6,904 nucleotides of DNA from Parvimonas sp. (GTDB lineage: Bacteria > Bacillota > Clostridia > Tissierellales > Peptoniphilaceae). The position numbers were made by a program, and so were the translations under genes. The notes beneath the pieces were generated by a model that had not been told where the DNA came from, did no database searches, and was given only the letters and a program-made list of their open reading frames with translations. The stretch covers positions 1-6,904 of the forward strand of contig JALEHY010000042.1 of assembly GCA_022770425.1 (NCBI GenBank), in the 5' to 3' direction. Position 1 is the stretch's first letter. The number at the start of each line of letters is the position of its first letter. This document shows positions 1-5,320 of the stretch, in pieces.

Positions 1-1
1 G

Positions 2-169
2 AAAAATGAGCAAGGTTCTGTAAATAAAAAGCAAGATTTAGACAAGAATAAGCAAAAAAATTCAGAAAAGCCAATTGAAAAGCCATCTGATAAAAATTCT
101 ATATCGGATAAAGTCCTCACAGATAAAGCACCAAAATTTAATAAAGAATCAAAAGAAACTATAAAATGA
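2..169 (+). CDS. C-terminal tail of an unidentified lysine-rich protein (5' end outside window)
   Basis: Only one forward frame is open from the left edge, giving 55 residues that end at a TGA at 167-169; the other two forward frames stop within the first 25 bases. The visible tail is hydrophilic and low-complexity: 15 of 55 residues are lysine, with many Asn, Ser, Asp and Glu, and two Glu-Lys-Pro units (bases 65-73 and 77-85). It has no membrane segment and no recognisable domain, so it looks like a disordered C-terminal extension. The next gene starts 17 nt downstream with its own ribosome binding site and no terminator between, so the two are probably co-transcribed. Since that neighbour is a heme-b membrane protein, the missing part could be an exported redox protein such as an FMN-binding protein. 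That is a guess from context, because nothing in the visible part identifies the function. Confidence 0.7.
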   Translation, partial: KNEQGSVNKKQDLDKNKQKNSEKPIEKPSDKNSISDKVLTDKAPKFNKESKETIK

Positions 170-186
170 TTAATTAGGAGAAAAAT

Positions 187-873
187 ATGAATTTAATAGT
201 AGGAATAGTTGTAATAACTCTGTTTTATATTTTATTGGCAGATGTGATAAAGAAATATCCGATTCCGTTTTATTTACTGACCTATGTTTTAATTGCACCT
301 GTTGTATGGTATTATGAAACAAAGGTATATAAAACAATGCCAATGTGGTTTAATACTTATTTTATGGATATTTTTCAAAGAGGTATATTTTCAACAATAA
401 CTTTTATGATAGTTATGTTTTTGGGAGTTGTAACCACTCACAACTTCATAACAAAAAAACTTTTTAAAATAAGAGGAGAACTTTCAATAATAGGTTGTTT
501 TGCAGCTCTATGTCACAATATTGCTTTTGGTATCAGATATTTTGTGGAATTTTTTACAAATTCGTCAGCTATGAATATTCAAACCAAAATAGCAACTGTT
601 ATAAGTCTTATACTTATTGCATTAATGTTACCTCTTATGATAACATCTTTTAAGTGTGTCAGAAAAAAAATGAAAGCCTCAACTTGGAAAAATATACAAA
701 AGATGGCCTATCCTTTTTTCTATCTGATATATGCACATTTGATGATATTGTTCTCATTGAATATAAAAAAGAATATGTTATCTATGATAATTTACACAGT
801 AATTTATCTTGTTTATACAATTCTTAGAATCAGAAAATATGTATTGACAAAAAATAAAAAAATATCTAAATAA
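187..873 (+). CDS. Ferric-reductase-like / MsrQ-type heme-b membrane protein
   Basis: The 228-residue protein has about seven hydrophobic segments (roughly residues 3-20, 28-43, 66-84, 98-120, 134-154, 173-191 and 197-214) and a basic C-terminus. Arg-Gly-Glu-Leu at 96-99 followed by His110 matches the family pattern 'RRxLG...H'. Trp-Lys at 167-168 followed by Tyr175 and His184 matches the 'WkxLHrlxY...H' block. These place it in the ferric-reductase-like transmembrane superfamily (MsrQ/YedZ, eukaryotic ferric reductases), whose members carry heme b and pass electrons across the membrane. The residue equivalent to the first histidine of the second block is Gln171, so one expected heme ligand is missing. 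No flavin or NAD(P)H domain is fused, so an electron-donor or acceptor partner is needed; the upstream gene 17 nt away is a candidate. The ATG has an AGGAG at 176-180, six bases upstream. The family call is fairly secure; the electron acceptor is unknown. Confidence 0.72.
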   Translation: MNLIVGIVVITLFYILLADVIKKYPIPFYLLTYVLIAPVVWYYETKVYKTMPMWFNTYFMDIFQRGIFSTITFMIVMFLGVVTTHNFITKKLFKIRGELSIIGCFAALCHNIAFGIRYFVEFFTNSSAMNIQTKIATVISLILIALMLPLMITSFKCVRKKMKASTWKNIQKMAYPFFYLIYAHLMILFSLNIKKNMLSMIIYTVIYLVYTILRIRKYVLTKNKKISK

Positions 874-878
874 AACAA

Positions 879-907
879 CGCCCCTTAAACTTATAAAGTT
901 AGGGGCG
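879..907. terminator. Bidirectional rho-independent terminator between convergent genes
   Basis: CGCCCCT (879-885) pairs with AGGGGCG (901-907). Inside it, AACTT (888-892) pairs with AAGTT (896-900) around a three-base ATA loop, with a two-base bulge (886-887). On the plus strand five T follow at 909-913. On the minus strand the hairpin is followed by a T-rich but interrupted run. It is the only GC-rich spot in the neighbourhood and lies 5 nt after the plus-strand stop codon and 29 nt past the minus-strand stop at 937, so it should end both transcripts. Confidence 0.9.
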
Positions 908-936
908 ATTTTTATTTCTTATTTAAGGCGTTCAAA

Positions 937-2619
937 CTATGATTTCCTGTGACTTTTAATCTCCAAAACATTTGAGGCAATACTCATTGTTGACTTTCTA
1001 TGTGAAACTAAAACCACCGTTTTTTCATTTGAAAATTCATTTAATGATTTTAAAATAATTCCTTCATTAAGTGCATCTAAATTAGATGTAGGTTCGTCCA
1101 ATAAAATTAATGGAGAATTGTGTAAAAAGGCTCTTGCTAAACCGATTCTTTGTTTTTCTCCCCCTGATAAAGTCTCTCCCAATTCACCTACTTGTGTCTT
1201 ATATCCTTTAGGTAGATTTGTTATAAACTCATGAATAGATGCCTTTTTACTTGCACTAATAACTTCTTCTTTTGTTGCTTTTAAATTTCCGATTAATATA
1301 TTTTCATATATGGTACCTTGAAAAAGGTGTGTTTCCTGTGTTACATAGCTTTCCATATTTCTTAAAGTGTCTGTTGGAATCTTTTTTATATTTTTTTCGG
1401 ATATTAAAATTTCTCCGCTGTTTATATCCCAAAACCTCATCAACAACTTTAGAAGCGTGGATTTTCCCGAACCACTTGCCCCAAAAATTCCTAAAATTTT
1501 ATTTTTTGGAATGTCAAATGTTAAATTTTTAAGTATATTTTCATTTTTGTATCCAAAAGTTATATCATTAACCGAAGCTCCTTCAAAATTAATATCAACA
1601 TTTTCATTTTTTTCTACCTCTTTAACAACAGGTATTTCTTCTAATATTGACAAAACTCTTTCCCCACTTGCAAGTGTTTGATGTAAATTATTGGAAAGAG
1701 ATGACAATGCAACTACAGGCCCAAATGAACTCATCATAGATACGGTTGAAATTAGTACCCCATCAAAGCTTATAAGTGATTTAGAATATAAATTTAAAGT
1801 TAAAATCAACATTGCAAATGAAAATAACAATATACAAAAAGTAGTTTCACTTCGTTGTTTTTCTTCAACAATACTTAGTTTTTTTTGTTTTTCGCTTAAA
1901 TCAGCAGATTTTTTTATAATTTCTTCTTTTCTTTTTTCTCCTAATCCGTACTGAATTGTTTCACTCAAGCCTCTTAATGATTCTAAAACAAAACTGTTTA
2001 AATCTCCAAACTCATTTCTAAACTCCATCCCAAATTTACTTCCTCTTTTTCCATTTACAATAGGAATTACAACTCCTACCGTAATATAAGCAAATAAAGC
2101 TAAAACTCCTGCATATATGCTGTAATTTGAAATAAATAAAATCATAATAGAACAAGTCAAAAACGCTATAATTATAGGAGAAATCGTATGTGCGTAAAAA
2201 ACTTCTAAAAGCTCAATGTCTGTCGTAATAATCGAAATTAAATTACCCTTATCCTTTGAATCAAGTTTTGCAGGAGCTAACCTTCTAAGAGCATAAAAAA
2301 CTTTATGTCTTATCAAAGCAAGCAATTTAAAAGCAATAAAATGATTGCAGTATTGCTCAGCATAATGAAAAAATCCCCTTAAAATAGCAATTGAAACTGT
2401 AATGATCAAAATAGTTTTTATACTGTAATTGCTAAACATACTTATCTTTTCTAAATTTAAAAATTTTACCAAAGATACCGCCGAAAAAATTGTTATGAAT
2501 ATAGAACAAAGAAATCCTATAACTCCAAAAAAGATAGCTACAAACATTATATAAATAAGAGGCTTTATAAGTCCTATAAGACTTATCATAATTTTAATCC
2601 CGCTTCTTCTTTTATCCAT
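937..2619 (-). CDS. CydC-like ABC exporter half-transporter (permease fused to ATPase)
   Basis: The 560-residue protein has an N-terminal six-helix ABC exporter membrane domain (about residues 15-310) and a C-terminal ATPase domain (about 345-560). The ATPase motifs are complete: Walker A GASGSGKST at 380-388, Q-loop Gln428, signature LSGGEKQR at 484-491, Walker B with Asp508-Glu509, and H-loop His540. The end of the sixth helix and the following segment (Gly-Pro-Val-Val ... Leu-Ala-Ser-Gly-Glu-Arg-Val) resemble CydC. The frame is open upstream to 2772, but that would overlap the preceding gene by about 150 nt. ATG 2617-2619 is preferred because it lies 1 nt after the upstream stop and has a GGGAGG at 2631-2636. 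The protein ends only 20 residues after the H-loop histidine, shorter than most exporters. It is expected to pair with the CydD-like product encoded just upstream. The substrate is not determined; heme or thiols are known for CydDC relatives. Confidence 0.88.
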   Translation of the reverse strand: MDKRRSGIKIMISLIGLIKPLIYIMFVAIFFGVIGFLCSIFITIFSAVSLVKFLNLEKISMFSNYSIKTILIITVSIAILRGFFHYAEQYCNHFIAFKLLALIRHKVFYALRRLAPAKLDSKDKGNLISIITTDIELLEVFYAHTISPIIIAFLTCSIMILFISNYSIYAGVLALFAYITVGVVIPIVNGKRGSKFGMEFRNEFGDLNSFVLESLRGLSETIQYGLGEKRKEEIIKKSADLSEKQKKLSIVEEKQRSETTFCILLFSFAMLILTLNLYSKSLISFDGVLISTVSMMSSFGPVVALSSLSNNLHQTLASGERVLSILEEIPVVKEVEKNENVDINFEGASVNDITFGYKNENILKNLTFDIPKNKILGIFGASGSGKSTLLKLLMRFWDINSGEILISEKNIKKIPTDTLRNMESYVTQETHLFQGTIYENILIGNLKATKEEVISASKKASIHEFITNLPKGYKTQVGELGETLSGGEKQRIGLARAFLHNSPLILLDEPTSNLDALNEGIILKSLNEFSNEKTVVLVSHRKSTMSIASNVLEIKSHRKS

Positions 2620-2620
2620 A

Positions 2621-4354
2621 TTATCTATAACCTCCCAAATAATTTTCGAGTTCAAACTGACTTTCATATAACTTTTTATACTCACCGTTCTTCTCATAAA
2701 GCATAGAATGTGTACCTTCTTCTGTGATTTTACCGTTTTGTATAAAATAAATATTATCCGAGAAAATAACATTTGAAAGTCTGTGAGAAATTAAAATTAC
2801 TGTTTTTTCTTTTGACAGTTGATAAATTAATTTTATAATTACACTTTCACTTTCAGCATCAATATTTGAAGTGGCTTCATCAAAAATATACACTGACGAA
2901 TTTTTCAAAAGGGCTCTTGCAATGGCGAGTCTTTGGCGTTGTCCACCGGAAAAATTACTTCCCATTTCCGAAATTTTTGTGTAAAGTCCTTGCTCCTCGT
3001 TTAAAAATTTTAATAAATTAACTTTTTCCAATGCCTTTAACATTTGCTCGTCTGTTAAATTCTCATTTGCCATTAAAAGATTTTCTCTAACCGTACCTTT
3101 AAAAATATAACTGTTATGAGAAACTAAAGTTATGTTTTCCATTAAATTTTTTTCGTCAATTTCTTTTAATTCTTTTTTCCCAAGTAAAATATTTCCGAAA
3201 TAATTTTTATTCTTTCCACAAATTATATTTGCAATTGTACTTTTTCCACAACCTGAAAGTCCGACTAAAGCCGTGATTTTTTTAAAAGGAATTTTAATAT
3301 TTACATTTTTTAAAATATCTCTTTCATTTTCATACGAAAAACTTACATCATTAAACTCAATATCCATATTATCTTTATCACATATTTCAACTCCGTTTTC
3401 AACTTCCTCAATATCAAGAAGCGAAAAAATTTTATCACAAGCTGCCATCCCGTTCATAGCAATGTGAAAAAATGAGCCTAACAGTCTAAGCGGAATAAAA
3501 AATTCTGATGCTAAAAGAATAATCATAAGTGCATTTTGAAAACTGATATTTCCTTTTATCATTTCGACAACCGCAAACACCATACCGATACTTGCCCCTC
3601 CGAAAGCCACAATATCCATAACACTTATAGAATTTAACTGCATAATCAAAACTTTCATAGTTATACGCCTAAATCTCTGTGCTTCTTCATCCATTTTCAA
3701 TGCTCTATGCTCATCAGCTTTATATATTTTCAAAGTTGTAAGACCTTGTAAATTTTCTAAAAAACTATCTCCTAAACTTGTGTAAATACCCCAATATTTG
3801 CTTAAGAGTCTTTTAGCAATTTTTTGAATAACTATAATCGAAATAGGAATTAAAGGCACACAAATTAGCAGAATTAAAGAAACTTTAAAACTAATAAACG
3901 ACAAAAAAACAAAAAGTGTAACCGGAGCCAATAAACTGTAAAACAGTTGCGGTAAATATCTTCCGAAATATATTTCGAGTTGTTCTACTCCCTCTGTTGT
4001 CATCTGAACAACTTCAGCCGTTGAAATTTTTTCATTATAAGATGTTCCGAGTTTTAATAATTTTTCATAAATTTTTTCTCTTAAAACTCTCTTAACATTA
4101 TAACTTGCTTTATAAGAATATCTAACTGTCATTCTATCACAAAAAATTCTAATAAAAAGTGATATTAAAAATAAAAACAAAAAAATATAAATTTGTTCAA
4201 AAACAAAATCTTCATAAATCGCCTTTCCTATTATCCTTGTCAAAGAATATACTATTGTTATTTGAGATAAAAGTCCAATCCACTGAAATATAACATTATA
4301 CTTAATATATTTTTTAGAATTTTTCAATAAGTTAACCAATCTTTTCTTTATCAA
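2621..4354 (-). CDS. CydD-like ABC exporter half-transporter (permease fused to ATPase)
   Basis: The 577-residue protein has a six-helix exporter membrane domain (about residues 18-300) and an ATPase domain (about 330-560). Walker A is GLSGCGKST at 365-373, the signature is FSGGQRQR at 468-475, Walker B has Asp492-Glu493, and the H-loop is His524. The segment Glu-Phe-Phe-Ile-Pro-Leu-Arg-x-Leu-Gly (284-293), with Phe-His shortly after, closely resembles the CydD signature in helix six. The usual Q-loop glutamine is His413 (codon 3116-3118). The start is TTG 4352-4354, supported by AAGGAG eight bases upstream; the first internal methionine is at residue 75, inside the membrane domain. The start overlaps the end of the YgbA-family gene by 23 nt, and the stop lies 1 nt before the CydC-like gene. 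It should form a heterodimer with that product, with both sites having a Walker B glutamate. Export of heme or a thiol is possible by analogy to CydDC but unproven here. Confidence 0.9.
   Translation of the reverse strand: MIKKRLVNLLKNSKKYIKYNVIFQWIGLLSQITIVYSLTRIIGKAIYEDFVFEQIYIFLFLFLISLFIRIFCDRMTVRYSYKASYNVKRVLREKIYEKLLKLGTSYNEKISTAEVVQMTTEGVEQLEIYFGRYLPQLFYSLLAPVTLFVFLSFISFKVSLILLICVPLIPISIIVIQKIAKRLLSKYWGIYTSLGDSFLENLQGLTTLKIYKADEHRALKMDEEAQRFRRITMKVLIMQLNSISVMDIVAFGGASIGMVFAVVEMIKGNISFQNALMIILLASEFFIPLRLLGSFFHIAMNGMAACDKIFSLLDIEEVENGVEICDKDNMDIEFNDVSFSYENERDILKNVNIKIPFKKITALVGLSGCGKSTIANIICGKNKNYFGNILLGKKELKEIDEKNLMENITLVSHNSYIFKGTVRENLLMANENLTDEQMLKALEKVNLLKFLNEEQGLYTKISEMGSNFSGGQRQRLAIARALLKNSSVYIFDEATSNIDAESESVIIKLIYQLSKEKTVILISHRLSNVIFSDNIYFIQNGKITEEGTHSMLYEKNGEYKKLYESQFELENYLGGYR
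2631..2636 (-). promoter_or_regulatory. Ribosome binding site deciding the CydC-like start
   Basis: On the minus strand GGGAGG lies inside the last codons of the preceding CydD-like gene, 11 nt before ATG 2617-2619. The spacing is slightly long, but no better start is nearby. With only 1 nt between the upstream stop and this ATG, translation is probably coupled to the upstream gene. Confidence 0.7.
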
Positions 4355-4751
4355 TTAAATTTCTCCTTTTCTTACCCTTAATCATAAAATATAAATGCTT
4401 TAACGTTAAAATCGGATGTCTAAAAAGCATTCTTTTCCCCGAAAACTTCATTATATCCCTTATCTTATTTCTCATTTTCGGACTGTAACAACAACTTTTA
4501 CAATTTGAACAAAAAGTTTTTTCTTCGATAAATTTACAATTATCTATTCTATCGAAAACATACTCTAAAACTTCTGTGCAATCATCACATAAATAATCGC
4601 CATTGTCTTTATTGTGAAAAAATTCATTTCCGATGTGTTTTTTAAATAAAAATCTTCTTATAAAAGTATTATTATGTTTCCTACAGTAAATATAAATCAT
4701 CTCTTTAACGATTTTTTTCTCATAAATTTTATTTTTTTCAATTTTATCCAT
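4332..4751 (-). CDS. ygbA: YgbA-family cysteine-rich protein ('nitrous oxide-stimulated promoter' family)
   Basis: This 139-residue soluble, strongly basic protein has eight cysteines. Motifs in order are C-x2-H (Cys23, His26), C-x2-C (Cys55, Cys58), Cys72, then Cys81-x2-Cys84-x2-Cys87-Cys88 followed by Tyr-Ser-Pro. The region from Cys81 through 'IRxIMKFSGKRMLFRHP' (ending at residue 113) matches the core of the YgbA family. In enterobacteria, ygbA belongs to the NsrR nitric-oxide regulon; the biochemical activity of the family is not established to my knowledge. The cysteine spacing suggests binding of a metal or an iron-sulfur cluster, which is inference. Where I recall a histidine before Cys-Tyr in the family core, this protein has Cys87. 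The ATG has AAGGAA about seven bases upstream, the upstream gene ends 3 nt before, and the next gene overlaps its end by 23 nt, so it is a firm operon member. Confidence 0.85.
   Translation of the reverse strand: MDKIEKNKIYEKKIVKEMIYIYCRKHNNTFIRRFLFKKHIGNEFFHNKDNGDYLCDDCTEVLEYVFDRIDNCKFIEEKTFCSNCKSCCYSPKMRNKIRDIMKFSGKRMLFRHPILTLKHLYFMIKGKKRRNLIDKEKIG
4363..4368 (-). promoter_or_regulatory. Ribosome binding site supporting the TTG start of the CydD-like gene
   Basis: AAGGAG on the minus strand ends eight bases before TTG 4352-4354. It lies inside the coding sequence of the YgbA-family gene. Good spacing and strong complementarity to 16S rRNA make the unusual TTG start credible despite the 23-nt gene overlap. 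Confidence 0.8.
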
Positions 4752-4754
4752 AAT

Positions 4755-5129
4755 TTATTCCTTATCAAAAACCGTTTTAATTCCAAAGATGAAATAGATA
4801 ATGTGCACTAACCAAACTAAAAAAAGCAATATCCTGCCCCAAAAAATTCTTCTCATACAGTAAAATCCGATACCCATAAAAAAACTAAAACTAAAAATCA
4901 AAAAAATTTTAGCTTTTAAATTCATTTCTCTGTTTTTAACCGCACAACCTACATATTTTTTATAAACTTTCGTTTCAACAAACCAATCATTAATCCTTTT
5001 CGATCCCTTAGAAAAACAAAACAAAGTCAACAAATAAAAAGGCACTGTCGGTAAAATAGGCAAAAAAATCCCTAAAGTTCCAAGCCCAAGAAAAAAGAAT
5101 CCAAAAAATAGCCAAATAAATCTAAACAT
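4755..5129 (-). CDS. ybaN: YbaN/DUF454 family inner-membrane protein
   Basis: This 124-residue membrane protein has a hydrophobic hairpin at about residues 4-38 and two more segments at about 73-91 and 98-116. The conserved N-terminal signature is clear: Gly10, Leu-Gly at 14-15, then Leu-Pro-Ile-Leu-Pro-Thr-Val-Pro-Phe at 23-31, Cys-Phe-Ser-Lys-Gly-Ser at 38-43, and Trp49 just beyond. This is the YbaN/DUF454 family, small inner-membrane proteins of unknown function. The ATG is preceded by AGGAG six bases upstream (5136-5140). It is the first gene of a four-gene unit, about 25 nt below the predicted transcription start, and the YgbA-family gene begins 3 nt after its stop. The family has been seen near heme and ABC-transport genes, which suits the CydDC-like pair downstream, but no activity can be assigned. 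Confidence 0.87.
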   Translation of the reverse strand: MFRFIWLFFGFFFLGLGTLGIFLPILPTVPFYLLTLFCFSKGSKRINDWFVETKVYKKYVGCAVKNREMNLKAKIFLIFSFSFFMGIGFYCMRRIFWGRILLFLVWLVHIIYFIFGIKTVFDKE

Positions 5130-5144
5130 AAAATTCTCCTTATA

Positions 5145-5165
5145 ATAATTCTTAATATGAATTAT
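5145..5165. repeat. Inverted repeat over the -10 box and start site (possible operator)
   Basis: ATAATTC (5145-5151) is an exact reverse complement of GAATTAT (5159-5165), with seven bases between. It covers most of the predicted -10 hexamer and the expected transcription start, where a repressor could block initiation. In DNA this AT-rich a 7-bp arm can arise by chance, and I do not recognise the site as belonging to a named regulator. Confidence 0.35.
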
Positions 5166-5189
5166 ATAACATAAATTACACTTTTACAA
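5161..5189 (-). promoter_or_regulatory. Sigma-A-type promoter of the ybaN-ygbA-ABC operon
   Basis: On the minus strand, TTGTAA (5184-5189) and a perfect TATAAT (5161-5166) are separated by exactly 17 bases. The predicted start is near 5154, giving a 5' leader of about 25 nt before the ATG at 5129, with an AGGAG in it. The promoter lies just past the two hairpins that close the upstream ABC gene. TGTAA occurs twice, at the -35 box and just inside the spacer (direct repeat TGTAAaagTGTAA). Confidence 0.78.
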
Positions 5190-5200
5190 CTCATATAAAG

Positions 5201-5237
5201 AAAAAAGCAGTAAACCATAATAATCTACTACTTTTTT
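5201..5237 (-). terminator. Second terminator hairpin upstream of the operon promoter
   Basis: Read on the minus strand, AAAAAAGTAGTA (5226-5237) pairs with TACTGCTTTTTT (5201-5212) over 12 positions, including one G-U pair, around a 13-base loop. The distal arm ends in a run of T. Read on the plus strand the same position is a C-A mismatch, so the structure is better in the minus direction. That fits termination of transcripts coming from the ABC gene at 5321-6904. Confidence 0.6.
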
Positions 5238-5250
5238 TTTATGTTTATAC

Positions 5251-5289
5251 AAATACAAAAAGACATTTAGAGATGTCTTTTTTGTATTT
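5251..5289 (-). terminator. Terminator hairpin after the right-hand ABC gene
   Basis: The arms 5251-5266 and 5273-5289 pair over 16 positions with a single bulged T and a six-base loop (5267-5272). The GC-containing core AGACAT/ATGTCT is flanked by A and T runs, giving a typical A-tract/hairpin/U-tract terminator that could work in both directions. It begins 32 nt past the stop codon at 5321 on the minus strand. Confidence 0.85.
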
Positions 5290-5320
5290 TAATTTTATTT
5301 CAATCCAAGAATTTTATAAT

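Noticed and set aside
65..85. Two copies of GAAAAGCCA 12 nt apart, considered as a DNA repeat
   Set aside because: It encodes two Glu-Lys-Pro units in a low-complexity protein tail; two short copies are not a repeat array.
1272..1954. Plus-strand open frames at 1272-1532, 1367-1681 and 1691-1954
   Set aside because: They lie antisense inside the CydC-like gene, whose frame carries all ABC motifs; the products have no recognisable domain and no convincing ribosome binding sites.
3273..3467. Plus-strand 64-codon open frame
   Set aside because: It is a shadow of the CydD-like gene on the other strand, short and without family features.
937..4354. Lantibiotic or bacteriocin export system
   Set aside because: The two subunits lack a peptidase domain and carry CydD/CydC-like helix-six signatures; no small precursor peptide gene or modification enzyme is visible nearby.
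5130..5320. Intergenic region considered for a riboswitch or small RNA
   Set aside because: The 191 bases are accounted for by two terminator hairpins, a promoter and a leader of about 25 nt; no known riboswitch core is recognisable and the leader is too short.
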